NCBI GenBank assembly: GCA_037176885.1
Contig: JAWWNJ010000040.1
Span: 868,001-932,000, forward strand
DNA from: Favolaschia claudopus
Taxonomy: Eukaryota; Basidiomycota; Agaricomycetes; Agaricales; Mycenaceae
Direction: 5' to 3'
DNA length: 64,000 nt
Position numbers and translations under genes: made by a program. Shown here in pieces: positions 33,604-45,120 of the stretch; position 1 is the first letter of the stretch, and each line of letters opens with the position of its first letter. The notes below the pieces were generated by a model that was not told the origin of the DNA, did no database searches, and saw only the letters and a program-made list of their open reading frames with translations.

Positions 33604-36600
33604 TTAATTGCATACATGGCCTATAGCATTGAGTACGCGTAAAAACATATCACCGTCGACTACATCCACGAGATAATGAAAGTTGCGACGCGAGTTTGAT
33701 GGTCCCTGAGCATGAGCCAACAATGCACCTCGGATGACAAAGTCCATGAGGAGGAAAGTCAAGTCTACCTCCTCCTCGAACACAACACAGCCGTCCCACG
33801 AAGTTTTCGGCCGCCACTTGCTAGGCTTCATATTTTGCACAACAGCAAGATCCACAACACGACCTGAGGGCAGCTGGCAGCGAATGAGGGATCGCAATCG
33901 AGCACATGCGACGCCCGGTTGATCAGAGTTGAAAAGGACACAATCGTACCGAGGCCCAGAATTGTACCAGTTACTGTTGCAGCGCAAAATATCCTCAGCA
34001 TTGGTCCAGTCATCCTTTGACTGATACGCAATGTAGACACATTGAAATACCTCGATCTGTATGTGCGATAAGTTTGCGCAAGGAAAAAGAGAAAGAAACA
34101 CTTGCCATGATCGTGTCTTCGTAAGTCAGATATTCGTCGGGAAATTGCGAGTGCAGAAATTCTCGAAGACGAGGATCAAGAGCACGGTATATGGGATTAT
34201 TTCCCCCATGCAAATCCTCGTAACTGCGGCTGTCACTATACTGCAGCGGCGAGCCAAAAATCCACTGGTTCTCCACATTTGCGGGCGAGATCCGTGATTT
34301 CGGGACACGCCGTGCGGAGCCTTGTTTGAACTGAGCAACATCGGCTTCTTGATTTGTGGCATCGGTGTCGCTGCTGGCGTCTGACAACTCAGCCGTTTGC
34401 GAAGCGCGCCTGAAAAAATCGTCGATCAACAGGCGCGTCCGAGCGACAACCTCTTGATCCTCGTCGCGAATAGAAATCTGCTTATTCTAAGTGTTTTCAT
34501 TGGAGTAAGATTCAACATTAGCTCACCTGAGTGTTGTTTGACTTCTTGGTGTATTCCTTCGCCCGTTCGAGTGGTACCGTTGCGCAGCACACCCTTCAAA
34601 GGAACATCATCGAGGGCGTGTATAAGATAGTGTTGTTTCGGAAACTTGAAGTTCTTGTCGTAGTCCTCGGAAACGCGCTTGAGATAGAACTAGTCAGCAA
34701 CTCGAGCTTAAAGAAAAATGGTGGCTGTACCTTGCACCATTTTTCGTAGTCTTCTATGCATTGTTGAACAACAAGCTGTCGACTCGTCGTCATCACGCGT
34801 AAGCCAAGCAACATTCGACACTTCAACAGAGCTCGGATGCACGGTATCAGCGTCGATTTCGGGGGGAGAATCTCGCAGAGAATATAAACAATACACTAAG
34901 AAGAAAGGGTTTCTCAGCATCTTCTTGAATTTCGTAGACAAACCATTGCCCAAACAAAACTCTGACCTTGAGAATATCGAGATGAGTCTGGCCGTCGGTG
35001 AAATCTTTCGTAGCCAAGTCGTTGATATGTTTGAGATTTCGCCAGCGAGAGAATTTTGCCATTCTATAATGAGAGTTAATTGAGTATCTACGCAGATAAC
35101 GGGAACATACCGTTTGGTGACTTCGGCAAGCAGACCGAGTTTCTCGAGGAGATCTAATGTAAGTGACCAGAGGTGGTGTCCCCACTTGCCTGCCTCGAGA
35201 AAATGTAGGAGATCATAAATGAACGAAAGATACGGGTCAGAGAAACGGATGTTCCACATGAAATGCTGAATAAATCAGTATCTAGACAAGCTTTCCAAAT
35301 AAACTCATACCGGTACGTCGTGCAGACCGTGGTCCATCAAGAGCTTATCTCGTTGAGCTGCTGTGGGAGCACACCTGGCTCTTTCAACCACATTCCGCAT
35401 CGCTTCAGAGCTGCGCAACGGAAAGAACTGATGAAGGCAGTCGAGCATCTCGTGAGAAACGAGACAGCGGGGGCAAGGGTGTTTCGCTCGGTTAGCTCGG
35501 CAACAGGTGAAGCTCCACGCCTCCTCGAAATCCAAGGACTCAATTAAGAACCCCGGATAAAGGTTGCGAACCACATCATCACCGCAACGGACAGGTTCCC
35601 CAAACCATGACTTTTTCCAGATCGTTTCGAAAAGCTTTTCCATGACTTGCTGGTAGATTTCACGCGAAACATCTTGACGTGGCTCGTTACAAGACCCTTG
35701 TCCAGCCAGATGTGAAGTGGTAGCCAGCAGTGCATGAGTGGATTTGCGGCAGGAAGTTCGCTCTGGGACTGAGGCATGAGAATTGGAATCGAAAGAGGAT
35801 GTTAACATACGTCAACCTCGTGCCAACGATCCGCAGTGAATGGCTCATGAACATATCTTTCCATCTGTCCATTCTCGCAGTAATATAAACGCCGTGACTG
35901 CCATTGACTGACACGAGCCAGTCCTGGGTCCGTCACCAGTGATAGAATCCATTCCCAGGGATCCCGATAATAAAATGTATATTTTTTCGACTCGCCCCAG
36001 AGATCTGCCTCGACGGTTGCGTTCAAAAACTGGTTGAAAAGATTACAAATCTTGAAACACAAAAGAAAAATCGCACTCACTTTGACGCCAAGGGTACGTG
36101 CTTTTGCCAGGTACAGTTTATAATCTCTATAATCCTTCATCGTAATTCTACTGCCACCAGGATTGGACCACGGTCCCGACAATCCCTTCAACTGCATGTC
36201 AATGATGTCTTTCGAAAGAACACCCTTCACGGCGCTTTCCGTGTAGCCAAAATCGGCCAATGAGTTCCAAGGAGCCCAAGGACGACCAGCATCAAGGGTG
36301 TTTTCGAGGCGACGAGCTTCAACTTCGGCGATGTCACTCGCCTCTTTCGGATGAGATAATGAAATGATTTCGCTGAACAACAGTTTTCTGTTTTTCGGAT
36401 GGGGTACACTGAGAAGATAAACATTGGGAAGTGCTGGTCCAATTTCCCCTGAAGCAAGCGAAATTAACTGCAAGGCTTAAACAGAGGATTGAGAATTACC
36501 TGTTTCCTCTGATTCTGATTCTGAATTAGTTGCAGCGGATGGAATGCCGCCCAAATCAGAGTCAAAGGTAGGCAAAGATGTTGCTTCGACATCCATAGGT

Positions 36601-36837
36601 ACTACATCGCCGTCGAGCTATTTGTATTCAGCCCGGGAGGGATTTCAAAAGCGAAAATTCACGCACAGAATTCAAAGAGCGACGCGTCTGGCGCGATCTG
36701 GCCCGTGATTTTTGCCGCTCAATGTTGCTCTTGCAAAATCGTTCGTGAGGCTTTAAGCCTTGAGCCGCAATCGTAGCACCACAGTGTCGACAAGACGGGA
36801 GCGCGTTCGGCGGGTGTTTTGCAGTCTTTCGCGCCAT
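33604..36837 (-). CDS. Plavaka-family transposase
   Basis: Multi-exon gene, exons in several frames separated by ~50-bp introns. The N-terminal zinc finger CRHCGATIAAQGLKPHERFC starts near the ATG at 36,837. Then come PWAPWNSLADFGYTESAVKG (~36,220-36,290), YTFYYRDPWEWILSLV and RRLYYCENGQMERYVHEPFT (~35,830-35,980), GEPVRCGDDVVRNLYPGFLI and CPRCLVSHEMLDCLHQFFPL (~35,420-35,610), MWNIRFSDPYLSFIYDLLHF (~35,200), VPKSRISPANVENQWIFGSP (~34,250), and the C-terminal YDCVLFNSDQPGVACARLRS (~33,890-33,950). This is the conserved order of Plavaka transposases, a basidiomycete DNA-transposon family. I saw no certain stop inside exons, but not every splice site was resolved, so activity is open. Two accessory genes follow on the far side of a ~160-bp divergent gap. 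Confidence 0.85.
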
Positions 36838-36996
36838 GAGAGAGGGAACGCGGTCACGGAAGAAGAGTGTTGACGCGTGGAGTGGCGACGTCATCCAGGC
36901 AAAACGTCACCGGTGGAGCTGTCGCGTGCCTTATTATTTTGCGTCTGACTTGACTTGTCTTCGACTTCTATCCAGTGAACGACTTCGACTTCTATA

Positions 36997-38455
36997 ATGT
37001 CGCGAGAAAACGAACCCCCTACTCCGGTCGACGACATGAGTCGCGATCAGCTGCTTGCCGTGGGTGCATTGGACATTTTCAGACAATCCTTGACTAATGA
37101 CTTGCCTTGCAGCTCGTACGCGAAACCCAGCAAAAAGCAAGCGAGGAGAGCCAACGGGCCAATCAAGCGGAGAAGAGAGTTAGATTGGCCGACACCACCA
37201 ATAGACCCCGTGGTCGGCCCAGAAAGCGTGCACGTCGCATTGTCGACTCCGACGACGAAGACGATGCGAATGAAAACAGTGATGGGGAGGGAGAAGGAGA
37301 TCAGGAAGGGGAAGGGGACAATGATGATGAAGAGAAAGTTCGGCTTGCTGCACACAAGTACGTGATGACTCAAGGGTTGTGGTTTGTGCAATCGCCAAAA
37401 AAAGTGTTGGGTGCCGTCGAGAACGCGTCCTATAACGAAAAGAATCGTTTCGACAACATGCGTACAAAGGTGCAGGGTGAATTGCGCGCTGTCCTCGAGG
37501 TTCTTCCAGAAGAGCTGCATGGAGATGTTGGCAAATCGTGGCTGGTGCATACGGTACGCGCCAAGATAAAATCTCCGCAAAAAAACTGACAAGTCGGTTC
37601 AGTTCAACAAGGCGATGGATAGACAGCGGTGAAATAGCAACGATATTGGAGCTGTCTTCGTTGCCCATCTACACCCCCGCGTTGGCGATGCTTTGGACAT
37701 TCAAGATATGGCGCTCCGTGCTGGGTACGCCGACCTCATTGGCGGGAGAAAGGACGACTCCGGCAAAATGACATTTCATCCATTTGATGCACCCGCCCTG
37801 CATAGCGACGGCGCGGACCGCCTCAACGTCGAAACATTCCTGAAAAACAAGCTTGTCATGCATGTATGTATCACGAACTTGTGGCGCGAGTTGTGAAACT
37901 TACATTTGTAGGTCGCTGCCGCTGTCATTTATGGGAAGAAAAAACCTATCAAGATGGCGACCAACAAGCCATGCGTTTCCGGGCCCCGTTGCATGCAACA
38001 GATGCACAATATCTCGAACTCCACACCAGGCTTTGTTGCCTGCGCAGGTGCTCTTGTGAGTTCGAATACTTTGACAGCCGAGCTTTCACTTACTTCTATG
38101 CGAGACGCTTTGGGCCCTGTCGATGGACGTCGAGCTCAAGAAGAAAGGTCAGCAAACAGGAATTAATTGGTACTCATGCTACGAGTCGTACCTGCGTTAC
38201 CTTCTCGAAGGGCTTCGCAATCGCTCCAAGCCCGTTCTCGCACTTTTCAGAGAGTGGGACGCGGAGCTTTTCCCGGACAGTGAAATGAGTCTTGGGGATG
38301 TCAGACTCACGAATGGCGCTGCCGGTGGTGACGAGCTGGATGCTGCGTTGGATGCGATCAGAAATGCCGAGGTCGAGGAGGAGGAGGACGTTGACATGGA
38401 CAATGCGGGGGATGGCGAGACCGGCGACGGCGAGGAGAGTGGTGATGACCAGTAA
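36997..38455 (+). pseudogene. Plavaka-linked AT-hook protein with an in-frame stop
   Basis: Exons 36,997-37,059, 37,113-37,553, 37,603-37,863, 37,912-38,055 and 38,105-38,455 join in one frame (420 codons) across GT..AG introns of 48-53 bp. The product starts with a coiled segment (RETQQKASEESQRANQAEKR), then the AT-hook-like NRPRGRPRKRARR, a long acidic run, a conserved body (KTYV/FNKAM, PAL, GQQTGINWYSCYESYLRYLL) and an acidic C-terminus. A TGA at 37,630-37,632 interrupts the frame directly after FNKAMDRQR, where no intron is evident; a single base change would restore an open frame. It is transcribed divergently from the transposase. Its family is common beside Plavaka genes as far as I recall; function unknown, DNA binding inferred from the AT-hook. 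Confidence 0.65.
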
Positions 38456-38519
38456 ATCACTCGAGCAATGCAATTGGAACAAAAAGAATATATTGTTTTG
38501 TATGAAAAAAACCCCGATT

Positions 38520-39158
38520 TTAGCCATTACATCTCCTCGTTAAAACCTTTCGCTTCGTTGGGGATGGTGAGGCGATGTTCTCCTTGCCCGAGATGTAAAG
38601 CTGGGGGGATTTGGTGCCATAGGTTGCAGACCGCACAGATTCTTCGAGCTCCCGACTATTTGCATCCCGTTCCGGAGTGGGGAGACGCAAGGAGCTTTGA
38701 TGGATGAGGGGCGAGTCGATGCGACCGAGTGGGCTGTCGTTCCCAACACATGCGTCGTGATGGACGCGGAATCGCTTGGGCGGAGGAGTACTCGGTGGAC
38801 TGCCGGTTGCACGCCGAGTCACGGATAGTCTGGGCGCGGCTGCCGACGGGATGTAATGGATGAATTGAATTAATGGAAAGTCCTGTTACGCACCGGGCAT
38901 ACCGCGAATCTCGTCCCGCATGAGCTTCAACTCGCATTCCAGTTGCTTCACCGTGTCCTCCAGCACCAAAATCCTGCCGGATACGTCTTCATTTGTCGAC
39001 GAGGAGACATTGGGAATCGAGGCAAGGGCTTCGCGTTAGCGGCGAGCCTTACGAGATGACTTGGCGCGTTGCGTGGCGGCGATGCGCTCAGGTTCTGAGT
39101 CCGAGACGTGTGAGATGTCTGAGGACGAGCGACGAAGGGTAGCAGAGGTAGGAGACAT
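38520..39158 (-). pseudogene. Plavaka-linked coiled-coil protein with an in-frame stop
   Basis: ATG at 39,158; exon 1 to 38,894, a 54-bp intron, and exon 2 38,839-38,520 total 195 codons. The start is Ser-rich (TLRRSSSDISHVSDSEPERI), followed by a heptad-like segment ILVLEDTVKQLECELKLMRD suited to a coiled coil, and a basic, Pro-rich tail. Codon 41 is TAA (39,036-39,038) within KARR-stop-REALASIP, so the present copy is broken unless the stop is bypassed. It is convergent with the AT-hook gene, the 3' ends lying 65 bp apart. No known domain. Confidence 0.55.
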
Positions 39159-39270
39159 GGAGGTGGTGTATAGGGGAGTCGGTGAGTGTCCATGGCAGCC
39201 GTCAGACCGTGTCTCGTGCTTGGCTGTGGAGCTGACCTCATATGTTGGAGTTCACTTCCTCAACCAATAA

Positions 39271-39335
39271 TGCGCGCGTGGCCGAATGGTAAGGGCTGCG
39301 TTTTCTCTTGTACTCCACGCCGGTTCAACTCTGAC
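39271..39335 (+). other. tRNA-derived (SINE-like) head
   Basis: TGGCCGAATGG at 39,279-39,289 fits the pol III box A consensus and GGTTCAACTC at 39,322-39,331 fits box B; spacing is close to that of a tRNA gene. The acceptor and T stems do not pair well, so it is not a working tRNA gene. The sequence that follows, to about 39,480, is AT-rich and could be a SINE body. Confidence 0.4.
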
Positions 39336-39612
39336 TGCTCACGATTGTTACACAGACTCAATACAATTTATTACACTCTACTTCAACTCAAGTTCAAAGT
39401 TGAATTGACATTACAACTTATCACTTCAAAATTAAGTACTACAAACCTGCTTGCAACCAAGCGACTTCGGACTGAATAATAAAATTTTCTTGTTTTTCAT
39501 TAGTTCTGGAGTAGTTGGAGATCGTGCCCGAAAAGACATTATCGGGCTGTCAGGCTGTCGGGTAAGATATGCCCCGATCGTTACCGAGCCCCTTCGATGA
39601 GGCGGCTGTCAG

Positions 39613-40602
39613 GCTCGGTAATCATGTTTGTGGGCGGCCAGAAGGAGAAGAAAAAAATCGCCGAAAAAGGAAAGAAGGAAGGAGGAAAAAGGGAGAATTT
39701 CGAAGGATTTCATGCCTATTTAGCCTTGTAGAACTCAATTTTTTCTTCGCTGCGCGGCAACTCTCGGGAAGGCCGGCCCGGCAGTGCCCCCGCGTAAATT
39801 CCAAGTGCGGTTTGCGTTTTTTTCTTGCTAAGAAATGCTCAGTTCATGGCTGCAAACACTAGCAACTGTACTGGAGCTCCAGTCTTGAGCTTGACAGGGC
39901 CCTCCACCAGACGAGAAAATTTTGCTGGAATTCTCAATCAAAAACAGGGCCCTGCCGCCTAAGTGTCTCTTAATTTTGTCTGAGAGAATAGAGAGTTCCT
40001 GTTATTGAGCTACACAATGATTCTGTCCTGACTCCTCTTGACATAGGTAGTTCAACTTGAGTTCAACTACCAGGTTGAAAATGGAAGGAGCGAGTAAACT
40101 CCAAAATGATGGCAGTTTTGTCACTACAGCAGGAAGGAAATTAGGGGAGGAAAAATATTCCCTCGCCAACCACCACATTCATCGATAATCTCAGGTATCC
40201 AGTACTCAAAATTGTTGCCAGGAGTATCCGCAGAGTGTTGAATATCAGTTAAATGTTCAGAACCACAGGATAAATTGAGACACGGCCCACACTGCTGCAG
40301 AGCATTCCCCCCATCTTCAATACAAGCCTCGGATACTACACTGCATTTTTTTTACACTGCGTTCAGACGCAGAATTCAGTCAAGAACGAACGGAAAAGTA
40401 AATCAGGGGTCTCGGCATTCGCCGGATTGCCCATTTTGGTGTCTCTTGTGATGTTATCACTGCCATACACCTTTTTTGGATGCATCATCAAGGCATAGTC
40501 CTGGCATACACCTTTTTGGGACGCGATCAAAAGCATACACCCTTTTTGGACGGCATACACCATATAGGGTGTATGCCATCACCACAAACACCATTAACGA
40601 GC
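39613..40602. mobile_element. ~990-bp non-coding element, copy C (inverted)
   Basis: Reverse-oriented copy of A and B: begins GCTCGGTAATCATGTTTGTG, ends CACAAACACCATTAACGAGC, with the pyrimidine-rich end now on the left and the GGCATACACC motif cluster at about 40,460-40,580. It carries scattered differences from A/B, including an extra CATAGTCCTGG in the motif cluster. The flanking octamers (GCTGTCAG and CAATCAAG) do not match. Confidence 0.88.
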
Positions 40603-40604
40603 CA

Positions 40605-40709
40605 ATCAAGGGCCTTCGGAGATAAGAAATTTCCTCATATAGAAGGGGGGGAGGGGGGTCCCAAGGGCCTCGAGAAAAAACTTTCATATCATTTTTTGTA
40701 ACTCGGTTC
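40605..40709. repeat. ~105-bp repeat shared with 28.92-29.02 kb
   Basis: TCAAGGGCCTTCGGAGATAA to GTAACTCGGTTCC, same orientation as the first copy, starting two bases after the end of element copy C. Confidence 0.8.
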
Positions 40710-40809
40710 CTGATCAGCTATTCTGTCGTACTCAGCAGTGGGATGTTGTGCCCTTGCATGTGGACGTGTTGACCGCCTAGTAGGTTCCTGTCGTACGCCT
40801 GCGACCTTG

Positions 40810-41141
40810 TGTAAGGGCAACCTTTAGGACCCGAGATGTCTCGAGGGTCTAGCGAGGGAGAATCCAAAGTTAATTAAGAAGCTACTAAGAATACATCACA
40901 GCGCACCTAGCGAGGGAGAATCCAAAGAGAAGAAAGGCTGAGGATTCCCACGCTAGGTGCAGTAAACATATAGTAACTAGTTCCCACAAGCTCGGAGCGA
41001 TCGGCAATGATCCCGGGCCAAGTCACATGCCTTACTCCACGATGACATAGGCTTTGGGGATTTGACAGGAAAGTGGGAAATCTGCAAGAGGCCTGCGTCA
41101 TAGGTGGCTGTGTAGTGCCAAAAGGGGGAGTTCCCCTGACA
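40810..41141 (-). repeat. 3' LTR of the gypsy element
   Basis: In element orientation it starts TGTCAGGGGAACTCCC and ends GGTTGCCCTTACA. It contains a repeated CTAGCGAGGGAGAATCCAAAG word. The pol reading frame enters it and ends at 40,907. Confidence 0.93.
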
Positions 41142-43237
41142 TCATCCCCCCCTTGGAATGCGGCGCCTCGACGCATAGATCGCACCTGAGCTGGAGTTGA
41201 CGAGCGGTCACGGAAGGGAAGGGAATCGAAGGCAGCAACAGCAATGGAGCGAGGTTTGGAAGGGTATTTGCGGTAGAAAGCAGCGACAGCGTCCGGGGCA
41301 AAGACATTAGAGTGCTTCACCCATTGATCATGGGATGGGTCATAACCCTTCCAGCGAACAAAGTACCATAGACTCCCATAGCGAATCTTGGCATCCAATA
41401 TCTCCTCGACCTCCCATTGCTTGTCGCCAGGAACGTCAAGGACTGGTGGCGGCTCTTCGTGTCTAGGGCGAGTGGGGAATGGATCGGCTTCCACAAGCTG
41501 AAGTTTCACAACGGGGAAGACAGGGTGGAGGGCAGAGTACCGGGGCGGCAGCTCCAGTTTGAAGGCACCATTACCGACGACCTTCAGAACCTTGAAGGGG
41601 CCGATACGCCGGTGGGAGAATTTCACCGAAGGGCGGGTGGTGCGGATATCTGAAGCATCAACCCACACCCGGTCACCAACCTTGATGTCTGGAGCTGGTG
41701 TCCGCCGGCGGTCATAGTACTGCTTGTACTCTGCCTTGGCCTTGACGAGTGCCGCCTTCGCCTCGGAAACCCCTGACGCAATCCGATCGTGGAACTCGTT
41801 TACAGCCTCTAACCTAGAACGTGCAGCGTGGGGCTCAAAGCCCATCCGTGGAAGCCGACCAGTGTCCGTCATGAACGGTACCTGCTGCGTGGAGGAGTGC
41901 ATGTGGTTGTTGTACGCAAACTCCGCTGCAGGCAGCAGCTCATCCCAGTCGTCCTGCTTGTAATTGGTGAAGAGCCGGACGTACTGCTCGAGTTCCTGGT
42001 TAACGCGCTCCGTTTGGCCATCGGTCTGCGGATGGTAGGCCGTAGAAGTGGCTGGGGTGACCCCAACGAGGCGCCAAAGCTCGCGCGTGAACTCTGCAAT
42101 GAACTGGGTGCCACGATCCGAAATGTACTTCTCCGGCAGGCCATGGTGGCGCCAGACGTTCCGGTAGTACAGCCGAGCAGCGCCAACCGCGTCAATGGTG
42201 GTGTGACACTCCATGAAGTGCGCTCTCTTCCCAAGGGCACAGACAACGACCATGACTGCATCGTATCCATGGGCCTCCGGAAGCTCGACAATGAAGTCGA
42301 CTGAGACGGTGTGCCAGCGCTCCTCGGGGACCTCTGTGGGGTGGAGCTCACCAATCGGCAGTCTACGAAGCGCCTTGGTGCGGCAGCACAAGTCACAAGT
42401 CGCAACGTACCGGCCGACATGGCGCGACAGTTGGGGCCACCAGTAGTTCCGAGACACGAGCTCCAGAGTCTTGAAACGACCGGCGTGGCCTGCAACACGC
42501 GTGTCATGGTGCTGCTCCAGGATGCGTCGGCGGAGGTCCCTGTCTCGGGGGACGACAATCTTCCCCCGGAAGTAAAGGAGTCCACCTTCAATATGCCATT
42601 CCGAAGACCGGGCAGACCGCACACCTCGGGCCTTGAGGAGTTCCTTCGCAGTCAGGGCGATGGGCTCTTCAAGGTCGGGGTCTCCAGCAAGCGCATCACG
42701 AATGTCGCGCAGGAGGGGAGCCTCAGGGCCAGCAACAACCAGGGCCTCGGTGGCCCGAACGTGGAACAGCTCGGGTCGAAGCAGGGTAACGTCCTGGTTA
42801 TCGTCCTGCACTCCATGGTCCGGTCTCCGAGAAAGCGCGTCAGGGCGACCCATGAGGCGACCCGGTTGGTGGTGCAGCGAGAAGTCGAAACGGGAGAGGT
42901 AGAGAGACCACCGAGCTTGGCGACGGTTGAGCTTCTGGGCCTTCCGGAAATATTCCAGGTTTTTGTGGTCCGTCCAGATCTCAACCGGGTGCTGCGCGCC
43001 CTCAAGGAAGTGGCGCCACTCCTCAAGGGCTCGCACAATCGCAAGCATCTCCTTGTCGTGAATTTCGTAATTCCGCTGCACCTCGTTCAGGCTTTTGGAG
43101 TAGAACGCAACCGGATGCCACTTGCCATCGTCACCCTGCTGGGAGAGGACGGCACCGGTGGCATAGTCAGAGCTGTCAGCCTCGAGCCGGTACGGGCGTT
43201 CGGGGTTTGGGAGAACCAGAACGGGGTCCCGAGTCAC
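40907..43237 (-). CDS. pol: Pol, C-terminal part: RNase H, integrase, chromodomain
   Basis: RNase [38 protein letters not shown] and [12 protein letters not shown]. Integrase: zinc-binding H..H..C..C ([17 protein letters not shown]...[12 protein letters not shown]), then D in VDFIVELP, D in ISDRGTQF and E in [11 protein letters not shown]-terminal chromodomain: [20 protein letters not shown] then [12 protein letters not shown], which in chromoviruses directs insertion to marked chromatin. The frame begins just after a small deletion that separates it from the reverse transcriptase part, and it continues without a stop into the 3' LTR. Integrase removes LTR end bases and joins the element DNA to the chromosome. 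Confidence 0.93.
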   Translation of the reverse strand: MTRDPVLVLPNPERPYRLEADSSDYATGAVLSQQGDDGKWHPVAFYSKSLNEVQRNYEIHDKEMLAIVRALEEWRHFLEGAQHPVEIWTDHKNLEYFRKAQKLNRRQARWSLYLSRFDFSLHHQPGRLMGRPDALSRRPDHGVQDDNQDVTLLRPELFHVRATEALVVAGPEAPLLRDIRDALAGDPDLEEPIALTAKELLKARGVRSARSSEWHIEGGLLYFRGKIVVPRDRDLRRRILEQHHDTRVAGHAGRFKTLELVSRNYWWPQLSRHVGRYVATCDLCCRTKALRRLPIGELHPTEVPEERWHTVSVDFIVELPEAHGYDAVMVVVCALGKRAHFMECHTTIDAVGAARLYYRNVWRHHGLPEKYISDRGTQFIAEFTRELWRLVGVTPATSTAYHPQTDGQTERVNQELEQYVRLFTNYKQDDWDELLPAAEFAYNNHMHSSTQQVPFMTDTGRLPRMGFEPHAARSRLEAVNEFHDRIASGVSEAKAALVKAKAEYKQYYDRRRTPAPDIKVGDRVWVDASDIRTTRPSVKFSHRRIGPFKVLKVVGNGAFKLELPPRYSALHPVFPVVKLQLVEADPFPTRPRHEEPPPVLDVPGDKQWEVEEILDAKIRYGSLWYFVRWKGYDPSHDQWVKHSNVFAPDAVAAFYRKYPSKPRSIAVAAFDSLPFRDRSSTPAQVRSMRRGAAFQGGDDVRGTPPFGTTQPPMTQASCRFPTFLSNPQSLCHRGVRHVTWPGIIADRSELVGTSYYMFTAPSVGILSLSSLWILPR
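41142..41156 (-). promoter_or_regulatory. Polypurine tract for plus-strand priming
   Basis: Read on the minus strand, CCAAGGGGGGGATGA lies directly before the 3' LTR. Its position and purine content fit the primer for second-strand synthesis. Confidence 0.75.
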
Positions 43238-45099
43238 CCGCCGCTTGAGCTAGGCCCCCAGGTCCAGGCGATGCCCTTCTTGGTGAGTCCGAAGAGGGCT
43301 TGAGCAACGTCTGAGAAGCCCGCAATGAACCGGCGGTAGAAGTTTGTGAAGCCAAGGAACTGCTGCACATCCTTCTTATTCTCAGGCGCTGGCCAAGCTG
43401 CCACTCCTGCAACCTTTACAGGGTCCATCTCGACGTGGTTGTGGGAGATAATCACACCGAGGTACTCAATGGAGGTCCGCTCAAACTCACACTTCTCTGC
43501 TCGAAGGTAAAGCTTGTTTGCGCGAAGCCTCCGCAGGACCTCTCGGACGATCTCTCGATGCCGACGGATGTCTGAGTGGGCAATGAGGATATCGTCGAGG
43601 TAGACCATGACGTCGCCAGAGAGGATAAGATCCTGGAAGATGTCGTTCATCATGGTCTGGAAGGTTGCAGGGGAGTTGGTCAGACCGAAGTACATGACCA
43701 GCGGCTCAAACAGTCCCCGGTTGGTCCGGAACGCTGCCTTCCACTCGTCGCCTTCACGGATTCGAACGTTGTTAAAGCCCCATCGGACATCGAGCTTCGT
43801 GAAATACCGGGCTCCCCTGAGTCGGTTGATGAGGTCGTTGATTAAGGGGAGCGGGTAACGATTCTTCACGGTCATAGCGTTTAAAGCTCGATAGTCCTGT
43901 ACGAACCGAAGTCCGCCGTCCTTCTTCTTGACGAAGAAGACGGGTGAGGCCATAGGTGATTTTGACGGTCGAATCCGGCCAGTGCCAAGTCCCTCCTCGA
44001 TGAAGGCATCAAGTTCCTTCTGTTCGAGAGGCGAGATTGGGTAGACCTTGCAGTTCGTGGGTTTAGAGTCCGGCACGAGCTCAATGGCATGGTCCCAGGA
44101 TCGGCGTCCAGGCAGCGAGTCAAAGGACTCCTTGTTGAAAACATCGTCAAACTCTCGGGCCCATTCGGGAACGTCCGAGCGCGCCGGGGCTGAGTTTTTG
44201 GCGTATGCCTCAGCCAGGCGCTTGGAGACGGTGCTTCCAGCACGGATATCCTCAGAAGGCAGGAACTGGGTGTAGAACACCCGGTCTCCCGGCTCAAGGG
44301 GGTCATCCACTTCATCCGCATCATCCACTTCATCCACATCATCCTCGTCATCATCCTCGTAGTCCGGGAACAGCTCTGGCAGGTCATCGTATTCATCTTC
44401 GCCTAAGTCTATGGCGCAGATGGATGGAAGGGGACCAAGTCGGAGCTGCCGGAGGATCTCAGCGGCCAGGCGGGACTCTCGGCGTGCAGCGCGAGCTTCC
44501 AGGCGAACCTCGGTGCGGCACGTAGAGCACTCGCTGGGGCATCTGCTCATCTTGACCTCTCGGGTGTCCCAGTCGATCTCCGGGTTATGCTTCCGGAGCC
44601 AGGAGTAGCCGAGAATGAGCTTCTGCTTCCCAAGACGAGTAACAGCGAGCTGCATGCGCTCGGAGTGACCACGATACTGCAGCACGACGTCAGCCACCTC
44701 GCGGATCGCACCAGCCTCATTTGGCGAGCCATCCACATTGAAAACTGGAATGGGCTGTGCAAGGCGGCGGAGAGGGAGGCCAGACTTAGCTGCGAACTCA
44801 GAGTCAATGAAGTCCGAGGTGGCACCACAGTCAACGAGACCTTCGAGGGAAAGCTTGGTGGCGTCCTGGACTGCCTGAATCTCAAGGGGGAGATGCAGGG
44901 AGTTGGCACCGGGTGCAGCAGCAACAGTATAGCGCTGAGGAAGTCTACGTTCCCAAGGCTTTCGCCGGATGCGTGGGGAACGGAGGGGAGCAGGGGGTAC
45001 GTCTTTCATTTCGGCAGGTTCAACAGATGTAACATTGGCAGACTCATCATACAAACATGCGAAACGATTAGGAGACGCGATCGAGGGCGTACCGCTCAC
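43234..45099 (-). CDS. pol: Pol, N-terminal part: protease and reverse transcriptase
   Basis: Aspartic protease with [13 protein letters not shown] (the usual DSG/DTG is DCG here) and [16 protein letters not shown]; an acidic Asp-rich linker; then reverse transcriptase with [60 protein letters not shown] and the catalytic [13 protein letters not shown]. The frame is -1 relative to gag and has no ATG at its start, consistent with synthesis as a Gag-Pol fusion by frameshifting at 45,114-45,120. It stops at 43,234 after [13 protein letters not shown] because the ~10-residue linker to RNase H is deleted out of frame. Codes for the polyprotein maturation protease and the cDNA-synthesising enzyme. 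Confidence 0.92.
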   Translation of the reverse strand: MSGTPSIASPNRFACLYDESANVTSVEPAEMKDVPPAPLRSPRIRRKPWERRLPQRYTVAAAPGANSLHLPLEIQAVQDATKLSLEGLVDCGATSDFIDSEFAAKSGLPLRRLAQPIPVFNVDGSPNEAGAIREVADVVLQYRGHSERMQLAVTRLGKQKLILGYSWLRKHNPEIDWDTREVKMSRCPSECSTCRTEVRLEARAARRESRLAAEILRQLRLGPLPSICAIDLGEDEYDDLPELFPDYEDDDEDDVDEVDDADEVDDPLEPGDRVFYTQFLPSEDIRAGSTVSKRLAEAYAKNSAPARSDVPEWAREFDDVFNKESFDSLPGRRSWDHAIELVPDSKPTNCKVYPISPLEQKELDAFIEEGLGTGRIRPSKSPMASPVFFVKKKDGGLRFVQDYRALNAMTVKNRYPLPLINDLINRLRGARYFTKLDVRWGFNNVRIREGDEWKAAFRTNRGLFEPLVMYFGLTNSPATFQTMMNDIFQDLILSGDVMVYLDDILIAHSDIRRHREIVREVLRRLRANKLYLRAEKCEFERTSIEYLGVIISHNHVEMDPVKVAGVAAWPAPENKKDVQQFLGFTNFYRRFIAGFSDVAQALFGLTKKGIAWTWGPSSSGG

Positions 45100-45120
45100 T
45101 CGTCGCGTGTGAGAAAACCC
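45075..45120 (-). promoter_or_regulatory. -1 ribosomal frameshift signal between gag and pol
   Basis: In the gag frame the minus strand reads CAG GGT TTT CTC, so GGGTTTT (45,114-45,120) is a perfect X XXY YYZ heptamer. After a 5-nt spacer comes a hairpin: ACGCGACGAG (45,099-45,108) pairs with CTCGATCGCGT (45,075-45,085) with one bulged base and a 13-nt loop. The gag stop lies at 45,096-45,098, inside the structure. A -1 slip enters exactly the pol frame. Confidence 0.8.

Noticed and set aside
33478..39570. CGTGCCCGA word groups as terminal inverted repeats of the Plavaka element
   Set aside because: The two groups face the same direction and match only over short words.
42311..43303. 330-codon open frame on the plus strand
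   Set aside because: It lies opposite the gypsy pol gene and encodes nothing recognisable; it is an antisense shadow of GC-rich coding sequence.
45097..45099. GTG as a start codon for pol
   Set aside because: Eukaryotic initiation at this GTG is unlikely and the -1 frameshift signal gives a better explanation for pol expression.
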